Below, piece after piece: positions 1 through 7,178 of a stretch of 34,175 nucleotides of DNA. A program made the translations under genes and the position numbers. This DNA is from Pseudomonadales bacterium (lineage in GTDB: Bacteria > Pseudomonadota > Gammaproteobacteria > Pseudomonadales > Azotimanducaceae): positions 1 to 34,175 of the forward strand of contig JADHNJ010000027.1 of the NCBI GenBank assembly GCA_016779565.1. The letters run 5' to 3'. Position 1 is the stretch's first letter; each line of letters opens with the position of its first letter. The notes beneath the pieces are model-generated. The model was not told the origin of the DNA. It made no database searches and was given only the letters and a program-made list of their open reading frames with translations.

Positions 1-460
1 CAGGACTCATGTCCGCCAACTTATCGCGTCTTGCCCGCATAAGACCCTCGCGTTCTTGGGGACTCATCTCTGCCAATCTGTCGCGTCTTGCCCGCATAAG
101 ACCTTCGCGTTCTTCAGGACTCATCTCTGCCAATCTGTCGCGTCTTGCCCGCATAAGACCTTCGCGTTCTTCAGGACTCATTGCCTCTAAACGATGTCGT
201 CGTTCATCTACCAAGTTGACTCGCGCATCTGGCGAGAGCACGGCCCCATGGCGCTCATGGGCAGCCTCCCTATCTGCATAGGCTTTTTCTGAATGCCGTT
301 GCCAAGCCGTTTTCGGCTCTGAGGCGGGAGCCTCATCTTGGTTATGCCCGCTCAAGTCAACTGTCAATCCCTCGGCGTCGCCGGCAGCAAGAATTGGCAT
401 AAACGTCATACCGACAACCACTAAGGCAAGATAATTCAGGGGATTAAATATTTGGTTCAT
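1..460 (-). CDS. Secreted 19-residue tandem-repeat protein (partial, 3' end outside window)
   Basis: Translating the minus strand from the ATG at 460 gives 153 codons open to the window edge. The start is preceded by TAGGAGAG about 5 bases upstream, a good ribosome binding site. Residues 1 to about 26 form a signal peptide (hydrophobic LALVVVGMTF, then ILAAG), so the product is probably exported. Residues 30-93 are hydrophilic. From residue 94 the protein consists of 19-residue repeats of the form MSPEEREGLMRARRDRLAE, three complete copies and the start of a fourth. They are rich in Arg and Glu and are predicted to be helical. The frame on the other strand (9-281) is also open, but only because the repeat unit is 57 bp; it lacks a signal peptide and a ribosome binding site. 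Function is unknown. Helical, charged repeats in the periplasm resemble small stress or metal-binding proteins in general character only. Confidence 0.8.
   Translation of the reverse strand, partial: MNQIFNPLNYLALVVVGMTFMPILAAGDAEGLTVDLSGHNQDEAPASEPKTAWQRHSEKAYADREAAHERHGAVLSPDARVNLVDERRHRLEAMSPEEREGLMRARRDRLAEMSPEEREGLMRARRDRLAEMSPQEREGLMRARRDKLADMSP
11..181 (-). repeat. 57-bp in-frame tandem repeat, three full copies
   Basis: Three consecutive 57-bp units lie at 125-181, 68-124 and 11-67, and a fourth begins at 10 and runs off the window. The units are almost identical: the second differs from the first by little, and the third has Gln for Glu and Lys for Arg changes. Each encodes 19 residues of the secreted repeat protein. 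The near identity indicates recent expansion or homogenisation. Confidence 0.9.
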
Positions 461-786
461 CGTTGCTCTCCTACGACCGAATTTTTCCACGTCAGTGTGA
501 AACACCCAAGCTGAACACATCCTGAATACCAGGTCTGACCTTATCCTACCAATGCATTTCAAGCATCGATTCTGAAACGCTCAAACTTCGACTGATCCAA
601 CCCTTTGGGCTACAAATTTTCTGCACTCGCGACTGTCCACTGCGCTCAGCCAAACGGCGCGACAACCGCACTGGCTTTGCTCTGCACTCGGCCATGAGAG
701 TGCCTGCGCATAATTGCGAAGGTTCAACCAACGGTACGGGGGATTACCCCACCCTGGCGGTTGCTTGCTGGCGCTTTTTCGCAATG
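461..786. other. Intergenic region, no supported gene
   Basis: This 326-base stretch holds the upstream region of the repeat protein and the 3' side of the sulfatase gene. Short open frames on the minus strand (546-731, 581-784) have no ribosome binding site or recognisable protein features. A small GGGG-ATTA-CCCC inverted repeat at 739-750 lies about 40 bases past the sulfatase stop, but no T tract follows it, so I do not call it a terminator. Confidence 0.5.
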
Positions 787-2370
787 CTAGAGAGACTCTA
801 ATGCGGGCGCGCCTCTCGACGAATCATCCGCCAACATCAAAGCATCCGACAGTACCTCTAGCATCCGCTGCCGACGGTTATCGATCGACTTGATATCTTG
901 CATCTCATCCGGGTCTGAGCCGAGGTCAAAAAGCTGCTCTTCTCCTTTGCTATTTCGCGTAAACCGGCAGTTTCCATGCAACAAGGTTCTAGTTCTTGCA
1001 GGAATGGGGGTCAACTTTGCTGTGATCATCGGCACATCATCCTCAACCAACACATATTCTCTTGCTTGGTTACCCGGATTTTCTAGTACTTCTGATAAAT
1101 CGTAACCTTGGATCCCATCATAGGCAGGCACATCGCACAAAGACATCAGCGTCGGCCCAATATCTATCGACGACGCCAGTGCGTCTGTTCGACCCGGCGC
1201 GAAATCTGGATTATGAATCATTAGCGGCACCTGCAGAGTGCCTCGGTAGTGCATAAAACCTTTTAAAAATAGACCGTGCTCACCCATCATATCCCCATGA
1301 TCGGAAGTAAAAACCACAATGGTATCGTTACTAACGCCATGCGCATCGAGCTTAGTAAGAATCTGGCCAATGCCTTCATCAATCATCCCGATCATCCCAT
1401 AAGTTGCGGCAATGGCTTGTTCAAGCAAGGCGTCACTACCAAAGCCGCAGGGACTGACCCAATTACGTTGCTCGCTTGGGTGGATCCTTTGAAATTGGCG
1501 CAAATGAGCTGGTGCGTCGGTCAACGGATCAAAGCGATTCTCAGGAAGTCGCATGTCGGATGGCTTGTAGGCATCGAACCATTTCCCTGGAGGCGTCATT
1601 GGATGATGCGGGTCAGGAAAGGAGCACACCGCCAGCCAAGGCCTATCCTGATGATGAGCCGCCTCGATGAACTCAATTGTTCTCTCGGTAACGAAGGACG
1701 TCGAGTGCAGAGACTCATCGTACGGTGGTCGATAAATTTGCTGCCAATGCTCTGAACGGTCGGTACCGCCCCGTAATCGGTCTTGATCAACGATCAGGTG
1801 ATCACGATGACCACCTTTGTTTAAAGCCCACAACAAGTGATGGCCCGAGATACTCGCACCGTGATCTAGACTAAGTTCGATTTGGTCGAAGCCATAAAAG
1901 TCCTCGGGATCTTCTGGCACCCCATGTAAATACCGTTCAAAGTCCTCGATCTCATTCCAACCTGATCCGTAGGGGTTACCCTCTGAGGGCTCGCCTCGAA
2001 AGGGGATCATCGAATTTTTACTGACGCCATGCTGCAAATGAGATTTACCAATTAACGCTGTGCGATACCCTGATTTTCGAAATCCTCTGACAAACGTATT
2101 GACTCTGGGATCTAGCGACCGGTCGTTAAACACCACGCCGTGAGCCGAGGGCATGCGGCCCGTTAATATGCTCGCTCGATTGGGCATACACACAGGGTTG
2201 GCTACCCAGGCATTATCAAACACCATGGATTTTTCGGCTAATGCATCGAGGTTCGGCGTCTGCAGCACTTGATTGCCCATGAATCCCGCATCGGCAGCGC
2301 GCTGCTGGTCGGTAATAATGAACAGAATATTCTTTGGTGTTGTTGGCGTAGTCCTTGACGACTGTGGCAT
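787..2370 (-). CDS. Sulfatase (type I, formylglycine-dependent)
   Basis: This 527-residue protein has the hallmarks of the alkaline-phosphatase/sulfatase superfamily. The N-terminal ILFIITDQQR supplies the metal-binding Asp21. CMPNRASILTGR at residues 61-72 is the CxPxR formylglycine signature, with Cys61 the residue converted to formylglycine. GKSHL (109-113) and FTSDHGD (354-360, Asp357/His358) supply further metal and sulfate ligands. It would hydrolyse a sulfate ester; the substrate cannot be read from the sequence. There is no signal peptide, so it is probably cytoplasmic and acts on an imported small molecule. The ATG at 2370 has GAGGG seven bases upstream. The gene diverges from the deazaflavin reductase gene across a 12-bp repeat array. 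No maturase (FGE or anSME) is in the window. A related phosphonate monoester hydrolase activity cannot be excluded. Confidence 0.9.
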   Translation of the reverse strand: MPQSSRTTPTTPKNILFIITDQQRAADAGFMGNQVLQTPNLDALAEKSMVFDNAWVANPVCMPNRASILTGRMPSAHGVVFNDRSLDPRVNTFVRGFRKSGYRTALIGKSHLQHGVSKNSMIPFRGEPSEGNPYGSGWNEIEDFERYLHGVPEDPEDFYGFDQIELSLDHGASISGHHLLWALNKGGHRDHLIVDQDRLRGGTDRSEHWQQIYRPPYDESLHSTSFVTERTIEFIEAAHHQDRPWLAVCSFPDPHHPMTPPGKWFDAYKPSDMRLPENRFDPLTDAPAHLRQFQRIHPSEQRNWVSPCGFGSDALLEQAIAATYGMIGMIDEGIGQILTKLDAHGVSNDTIVVFTSDHGDMMGEHGLFLKGFMHYRGTLQVPLMIHNPDFAPGRTDALASSIDIGPTLMSLCDVPAYDGIQGYDLSEVLENPGNQAREYVLVEDDVPMITAKLTPIPARTRTLLHGNCRFTRNSKGEEQLFDLGSDPDEMQDIKSIDNRRQRMLEVLSDALMLADDSSRGAPALESL

Positions 2371-2537
2371 CGCTTTACCCTCTGACTCGGCTAGAAGCCG
2401 TTTGTCTATATTGTCTTGTTTCGTTGAGCAGGCATTGCCAATGCTTTCAGGCCAATCCCGGCTACTAAAGACCCAAGAGATCGCTCCTAGTAACCCACAT
2501 TTTGCTATAGAGGGCCAGCAACAGCGGATGCGATCGC

Positions 2538-3347
2538 GTGAGGCGCTTGGCGAAGCGCTTGGCGAAGCTCTCTGTAAGGCTCTTGGCGAAGCTCTCTGTG
2601 GGACTTATGCGGAGCTCTCTGCGGGACTCTCTGCGGAGCTCTCGGCGGAGCTCTCTGCCAACCTCACAGGCCATAGACAGTCATCCCCCTAAGCCTTTGA
2701 GCTGCAGTCAGACGGGTCTCTCCGTTGATTGCCTGCGAGACTCACTCATTATACGCTCTCAGATATCCCGGCCCGCGGCTTTACCCCTTTCAAGGCTAAT
2801 TTCTATCAAACTTAAAGCTAAGCACACTGAAGTCAGCCGAGGCGTCGCAACCCTAACTTTTTGGCGCCGCTGGCTATTGATTCCCTTTCTTCGTTTCGCC
2901 GGAACGGCCCTAGGAGGACGCATCTTTGTCAATTTCCTGACCCCAGTAGACCGATGGTTGCTTCGACAAACGGCGGGCAAATATAGTCTATCGGGTCTTG
3001 GTGCGCCCACCCTCTTACTCACCACCCGAGGCCGAAAAACTGGGCGCCCTCGATCGTCGCCCCTTCTATACCTTCAGGATCAACACGCGCGAGAGACCCT
3101 ATACGTGGTCGCTTCAAAGGGAGGAGATCCAAATTACCCGGACTGGTACTTAAACCTGCAACAGCACCCAGTGGCAGAAATTCTCGCCCCAACGCTGCGG
3201 GGCACAATACATTCTCAAGATTTAGAAGAGCCCGCCCGATCGATGGTTTGGCAGCGCTTCACCGAATTTCATCCTGGGTTTGAGCGCTATGCTCAGCGGA
3301 TAGACCGCGATATACCCATCGTGGCACTGACTCGTATCGACAGATAG
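2538..3347 (+). CDS. Nitroreductase/quinone reductase of the deazaflavin-dependent (DUF385, Ddn) family; start uncertain
   Basis: The last 150 or so residues match the deazaflavin (F420H2)-dependent nitroreductase family. They contain FWRRWLLIPFLRFAG, the core GLGAPTLLLTTRGRKTGRPR, then ASKGGDPNYPDWYLNLQQHP and the C-terminal IPIVALTRI. Family members adopt a split beta-barrel and reduce quinones or nitro compounds, usually with F420H2. The displayed interval is the longest frame, from a GTG at 2538. However, its first 40 residues are encoded by the 12-bp repeat array, and family proteins are only about 150-170 residues long, so the true start is probably near 2800-2880. The only standard start codon close to the domain is a TTG at 2877, with no clear ribosome binding site. 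F420 use is a family inference; no F420 biosynthesis gene is visible here. The gene converges on the NTF2-fold gene, 21 bases away. Confidence 0.75.
   Translation: MRRLAKRLAKLSVRLLAKLSVGLMRSSLRDSLRSSRRSSLPTSQAIDSHPPKPLSCSQTGLSVDCLRDSLIIRSQISRPAALPLSRLISIKLKAKHTEVSRGVATLTFWRRWLLIPFLRFAGTALGGRIFVNFLTPVDRWLLRQTAGKYSLSGLGAPTLLLTTRGRKTGRPRSSPLLYLQDQHARETLYVVASKGGDPNYPDWYLNLQQHPVAEILAPTLRGTIHSQDLEEPARSMVWQRFTEFHPGFERYAQRIDRDIPIVALTRIDR
2543..2662. repeat. 12-bp tandem array, about ten degenerate units
   Basis: Ten consecutive 12-base units fill this interval. The first two are exact copies of gcgcttggcgaa; later units drift through gctctctgtggg to ctctctgcggag. Because 12 is a multiple of three, all frames tend to stay open, which creates spurious-looking repetitive peptides on both strands (such as ALGE/LSAE on plus and RREL on minus). 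The array lies between the divergent sulfatase and reductase genes. Confidence 0.85.
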
Positions 3348-3368
3348 CCGGTGAAGTGCACCACCTGG

Positions 3369-3782
3369 TCAACCCTTTTGGATACGCGTTCCTCGACGGA
3401 CCAGCTCGTGTCGACTGATCTTCCAGCCCACGGATTCTCTCCGCAAATCAGTGAAGTAGGTCGCCCATAAAGTCAAAGTCGTTTCGGGGTCATCCTTCAT
3501 ATAATGCAAGGCTTGGACATCGGTTCTCGCACTCGCTTTATCACCATTTAGCGTCACCAATTGTGGGCCCAGCATATGCTGGGTTGCTCCAAAGACAGAC
3601 AGTTTTTGAACAACATCTGCCACCCAGACGTCCGCCCCATGTACGCTTTCACTGCCAAAGCCCACGATTTCAACATCGTCAGCAAAACAAGCCCGATACT
3701 GGGCCATATCACGATCATCAACGCCCGCAGCATAACGAGTCATGACATCTTGTATTGCTAACCGGTCTGCAAGTTCACTCAT
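3369..3782 (-). CDS. SnoaL-like / NTF2-fold small protein, candidate partner of the Rieske oxygenase
   Basis: This 137-residue protein fits the SnoaL-like branch of the NTF2 superfamily. It has the N-terminal helix pattern LADRLAIQDVMTRYAAGVD with an Asp-rich segment (FADDVEIVGFG), a conserved-looking TQHML strand and a C-terminal GWKISRHELVRRG. The NTF2 fold is shared by SnoaL cyclases, ketosteroid isomerases and the beta subunits of ring-hydroxylating dioxygenases. I chose the ATG at 3782 because GAGGG lies just upstream; a longer frame from 3860 would run into the preceding gene. It lies 46 bases downstream of the Rieske alpha gene on the same strand and is probably co-transcribed, which suggests it is a small subunit or acts on the Rieske product. 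Specific function unknown. Confidence 0.8.
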   Translation of the reverse strand: MSELADRLAIQDVMTRYAAGVDDRDMAQYRACFADDVEIVGFGSESVHGADVWVADVVQKLSVFGATQHMLGPQLVTLNGDKASARTDVQALHYMKDDPETTLTLWATYFTDLRRESVGWKISRHELVRRGTRIQKG

Positions 3783-3828
3783 AGAACCCTCATCTCCACA
3801 ATTTGGTACCTTTTTGCCGCCAACATCT

Positions 3829-5193
3829 TTAACCCGGTAATCGGCCCTCGATATAGTCATCGATCATTTCGTGATATCTCCGGATCCGCTTTTCCTGATT
3901 TGACAAATACACGCCTTTAAATCCCCGTGATCGAAATCCTCGTTGCTGGGTCACAAATACGGCAACGTCTTCTTCAATCGCTGCGCCAATCGAATCCTCG
4001 CCATAAGTGAGCATTTGTAGCGGCGCTTCCTGATCCCCGTCAGTAACGATCGTTCTTCGCGCTTGCCTGCCACCACCGCTGGCGCCTGCCTCAATTGAGG
4101 CTGGACTTGCATACCACCAATTGTCAAAAAGGCATTGCTCAGGATCATTCGGGTGAGGACGCGCTCTTAAAAAGTGGAAGCCGTCGGACCAAACCGAAAC
4201 AGCAAAATTCGGAAACAAGGTGTAATGAAAGGCATCGGTGAATTGTTCATCCGGAATGCGATCATAGTGGGTATAACCTTTGGCAACACCATGCTGACGT
4301 TTTGCGGCTTGAAGCGCCTCTCGAGTTGCCTCTGGATTACCTTTGAAGTCCTCCGGATCGAGTTCCCAATAACGCAGTTGGGATGCGAGCGGCTCAACGA
4401 TATTGCCTTCCTCATCCGTCGATCCAATCCCAAAACCGCCTTTCATTACCATACGATTGTGACCTTCGTTAGAGAGGTCAAATTGCGTTTCTTTGAAATA
4501 TGTATCTATATGCCCTCGAATGGCTTTTCGATCCGTATCAGGTGTCGCACCTTGATGCACCGTGGGCACATGGTAGGACTCATTAAAATTGTCGAGCACA
4601 ACCTTCCAATTGCACGGCAACCACATGCTGTTAGCCATCGTGCGCCGCCAGGTATGGATATCGCGAGCAGCCCAGTCATCCCAAATTGGCCCCAAATAAG
4701 ATTTGAGTGATTGACAGTCTGGATCCATATTCACCCAAATAAAACCAGCAAAAAGCTCGCAGCGCAGTTCTTGTAATCTGACATGTTCGCAAGGATTACC
4801 TTCTGGAAAATCTTCTTTGTCGGGCGCGAAATTAAGTGTGCCATCAGGCAAAAAGGCCCAACTATGGTACTTGCACACAAATCGTCGAAGCACCGACCCC
4901 TTAGACTCGGAAACAAGCGGGTTACCCCTGTGCTGACAAACGTTATAAAACGCTTTAACGCCACCATCTTTTTGCCTAACCATCAGGATCTCTTCGGTGC
5001 CGACCTCTTCCATTTGCCAATCTCCTGGATTGGGCAGCTCCGCTTCCCTACCTAACAGCAGCCAGACTTTGGTCCACATGCCTTCCCATTCGCGTTCCAT
5101 AAATGCTCGACTGGTATAGCGCGAACCTGGAATGGTATGGCCTCTGGTTTCTTGTTCCGGCCAACGATCTAGAATTTTTATTTGCTCAGACAT
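3829..5193 (-). CDS. Rieske non-heme iron oxygenase, alpha subunit
   Basis: This 454-residue protein is an aromatic ring-hydroxylating dioxygenase-type large subunit. The Rieske [2Fe-2S] ligands are visible as CQH (Cys86, His88) and CKYH (Cys107, His110). The catalytic mononuclear iron site follows in DNFNESYHVPTVH (Asp201, His208, His213). Such enzymes use electrons from a reductase/ferredoxin to insert oxygen into aromatic rings, quaternary amines or similar substrates. The start is the ATG at 5193, preceded by AAGGGAG at suitable distance; the frame stays open to 5265 without support. The only nearby partner is the NTF2-fold gene just downstream; no ferredoxin, reductase or classical beta-subunit gene is in the window. 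A palindromic operator-like site lies about 90 bases upstream. Substrate unknown. Confidence 0.92.
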   Translation of the reverse strand: MSEQIKILDRWPEQETRGHTIPGSRYTSRAFMEREWEGMWTKVWLLLGREAELPNPGDWQMEEVGTEEILMVRQKDGGVKAFYNVCQHRGNPLVSESKGSVLRRFVCKYHSWAFLPDGTLNFAPDKEDFPEGNPCEHVRLQELRCELFAGFIWVNMDPDCQSLKSYLGPIWDDWAARDIHTWRRTMANSMWLPCNWKVVLDNFNESYHVPTVHQGATPDTDRKAIRGHIDTYFKETQFDLSNEGHNRMVMKGGFGIGSTDEEGNIVEPLASQLRYWELDPEDFKGNPEATREALQAAKRQHGVAKGYTHYDRIPDEQFTDAFHYTLFPNFAVSVWSDGFHFLRARPHPNDPEQCLFDNWWYASPASIEAGASGGGRQARRTIVTDGDQEAPLQMLTYGEDSIGAAIEEDVAVFVTQQRGFRSRGFKGVYLSNQEKRIRRYHEMIDDYIEGRLPG

Positions 5194-5279
5194 TGTTGCA
5201 ACTCCCTTGAATCTCAATTTTTTTACCGATCTAGCGCAAAAACAAGATACGTTAATAGCACCCAATTTTGCTGACTTTT

Positions 5280-5301
5280 AGCGCTAGACCGGCCTAGCGC
5301 T
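5280..5301. promoter_or_regulatory. Operator-like palindrome upstream of the Rieske gene
   Basis: Arms AGCGCTAG (5280-5287) and CTAGCGCT (5294-5301) are perfect inverted repeats around the six-base centre accggc, giving 20 of 22 symmetric positions. The site lies 87 bases upstream of the Rieske ATG. An additional half-site ctagcgc occurs at 5231-5237. The symmetry and position suit a dimeric regulator; no regulator gene is visible nearby. Confidence 0.55.
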
Positions 5302-5304
5302 TTC

Positions 5305-5316
5305 GCTTGCGCAAGC
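5305..5316. promoter_or_regulatory. 12-bp perfect palindrome adjoining the Rieske operator candidate
   Basis: The sequence gcttgcgcaagc is a perfect 12-base palindrome that begins three bases after the first palindrome ends. The two together form a compact double inverted repeat upstream of the Rieske gene. Confidence 0.4.
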
Positions 5317-5359
5317 CCGGACCCCGTGCCGACTGGTCGAACCTACTTGGCCGCACTAC

Positions 5360-5407
5360 CGCTCATATGACAAGCCAACGCTATCGCTCATATGACAAAC
5401 CAACAAG
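5360..5407. repeat. 25-bp direct repeat, about two copies
   Basis: The segment cgctcatatgacaa recurs at 5360 and 5385, a spacing of 25 bases, followed in both copies by a ccaac block. It lies in the non-coding region upstream of the Rieske promoter area. Confidence 0.7.
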
Positions 5408-5817
5408 CCCTGCTATTAACCCCAATCATGAGTCGTCTGGCCAATAACTGCAAGATTTGGCTTCCGCTGTAGTTATGGCAACCATGCCGCCGCTTCGTTT
5501 CGCTTTACGCTGCACACTCATCTTTTTAACCTGAGCAACGGCAAACAAAGTTTGTGGTGATTAGACGGCTTGAGCGCCAATAGCCGAATAATTCCGATTC
5601 TTTACCGGCTCAAACACTGATCTGGCTACTAGCCAAACACTACCGTTTCACAGTTTAGAAGCAGCGGCTCATCGGCGGGCGTTACCTCCGCCTTTATTCG
5701 TGGGTCGGCCCACCTATCAGCCTCACAACGAAAGGCTCTAAAGCCGTTCAACCCTGCGTGAGCAGGTTCCCTGAGTCATGCGCCAGCATTTGGCCAGTGG
5801 TTCTATAGCCCGCGGTT

Positions 5818-7038
5818 CTATAAATGACGCTCTAGTGCCGACAACAGCTGCTGAATCTCCTGTTCACTGGTGTAGTGCACAAAGCTCAACCGAAGTAATC
5901 CTCGATCTGGATCTTCACCCATCGCGCGGATTACTCGTCCAGCATAAAAGTCGCCGTCACCGGCCATAATACCGTCTTCAGCAAGCTTCCCTGCAACAAC
6001 AGCGCCGGGTTCAGCTGACGCAATCGCAATCGTTGGCGCCCGCAGCTCTGCATCCCCTGGTCCCAGTAGACGCACATCGTTCCTGCTTGAGAAATAATCC
6101 AGCAGCGGTCGCAGCAAAACTTTTTCGCGTTCACGAAAGAGATCGTGCAAATGCTCCCCACGGGTCGCTGCGTCTAAGCCGCCAAATCCATATTCGTCCG
6201 CCAGGGTATCAAAATAATCGGCGATACCGGCACAGGCTGCGACCTGAGCATGATCGGGTCCTGCGGGTGTGAATTTTTTCGTTAGCGAACCTCCATTAAA
6301 CTCATGCCCCTGATTGGGTAGCCGCTCCGCCAAAGACCGTCGAACCACCATCACCCCTTGATGCGGCCCATAAGTCTTGTAGGTGGAAAAAAGATAGATA
6401 TCGGCCCCTAAACGCGCAACATTCGGCAATCCATGGGGCGCGTATGACACACCATCGACACAGCAAACGGCCCCTGCTGCGTGCACAAGATCAACGATAT
6501 CAGTAACGGGATTAATCTCACCCACCACATTCGAGCAGTGTGGAAAACAGACGAGCCGGACCTTTTCATCCATTAGGTCGCTCAATTGTGCCAGGTCTAA
6601 ATGGCCCGATGCCGGGTCCACTTGCCATTCCCGTATCTCGATGCCCGCTCTGATTAGACGTCGCCAAGGACCGCTATTAGCTTCATGATCCTGATTAGTC
6701 ACGATAACTACATCTCCAGGACTGAGCATTGCGCTAAAGGCCTGAGCTAAGACATAAGTATTTTGGGTAGTTGATGGGCCAAAGCTCAACTCATCGGTCG
6801 CAACCCCCAAATAACCAGCAAGACGAGCGCGTGCCTCATCCATTTCTTCTCCACCCAATCGCGATGCAGAAAAGCCGTAATAAGGTTGTACCTTTCGTTC
6901 GGTATAAAATCTCGAGAGTCGATCAACGACCTGCTGGCAAGGATAGGAACCGCCGGCATTTTCAAACAATGCCTGCCCATGTAGTGCCGGTTCTGAAAAT
7001 GCCGGAAATTGTGCCCTTACAAACGCTTCATCTAACAT
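5818..7038 (-). CDS. Class V aminotransferase, VC1184-type cysteine desulfurase-like protein
   Basis: This 406-residue PLP enzyme resembles the VC1184 subfamily of cysteine desulfurase-like proteins. Visible features are FENAGGSYP near residue 25, DHEAN (His118, the residue that stacks on PLP), CFPHCSNVVGEINPV (164-178), CVDGVSYAPHG with Asp195, and FSTYKTYGPHQG, in which Lys221 is the expected Schiff-base lysine. The family is related to NifS/SufS, but its physiological reaction is not established, so it could be a desulfurase, a Cys/selenocysteine lyase or an aminotransferase. The ATG at 7038 is preceded by GGGGAA; a TTG three bases upstream is in frame but less likely. The gene diverges from the first carotenoid oxygenase gene, with 140 bases between the starts. 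No SufE- or IscU-like partner is adjacent. Confidence 0.85.
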   Translation of the reverse strand: MLDEAFVRAQFPAFSEPALHGQALFENAGGSYPCQQVVDRLSRFYTERKVQPYYGFSASRLGGEEMDEARARLAGYLGVATDELSFGPSTTQNTYVLAQAFSAMLSPGDVVIVTNQDHEANSGPWRRLIRAGIEIREWQVDPASGHLDLAQLSDLMDEKVRLVCFPHCSNVVGEINPVTDIVDLVHAAGAVCCVDGVSYAPHGLPNVARLGADIYLFSTYKTYGPHQGVMVVRRSLAERLPNQGHEFNGGSLTKKFTPAGPDHAQVAACAGIADYFDTLADEYGFGGLDAATRGEHLHDLFREREKVLLRPLLDYFSSRNDVRLLGPGDAELRAPTIAIASAEPGAVVAGKLAEDGIMAGDGDFYAGRVIRAMGEDPDRGLLRLSFVHYTSEQEIQQLLSALERHL

Positions 7039-7178
7039 CAAAGTTCCCCAATTCGAAAACTACCAGTATACCGGGTTGCAGGCAGCATAACTGCTGACGA
7101 GGCCGACCAACATCCATGTACCATTTAGCGATCGGCAAATTCTTTGATAGCATCATTGAAAACTCTGAGGGCCCGCTC

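Larger units (their letters stand above)
5194..5817. other. Long intergenic region (about 620 bases)
   Basis: No supported gene is present. The right side, nearest the aminotransferase stop, holds a short cctgc-gtga-gcagg hairpin (5753-5766) without a T tract. The left side holds the Rieske leader, two palindromes (5280-5316) and a 25-bp direct repeat (5360-5407). The remainder shows no further structure I can support. Confidence 0.5.

Noticed and set aside
9-281. Plus-strand open frame with repeats SANLSRLARIRPSRS
   Set aside because: It is the antisense of the 57-bp repeats. The minus-strand frame has a signal peptide and a ribosome binding site, so that is the real gene.
739-750. GGGG-ATTA-CCCC hairpin after the sulfatase gene
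   Set aside because: The stem is short and no T tract follows, so it is not convincing as a terminator.
2273-2692. Plus-strand 139-codon frame with ALGE/LSAE repeats, and the minus-strand 2465-2674 frame with RREL repeats
   Set aside because: Both are open because the 12-bp array keeps all frames free of stops. Neither has a ribosome binding site, and the first overlaps the sulfatase start.
4174-4710. 178-codon plus-strand frame
   Set aside because: It lies wholly antisense to the Rieske catalytic domain, with no family features of its own.
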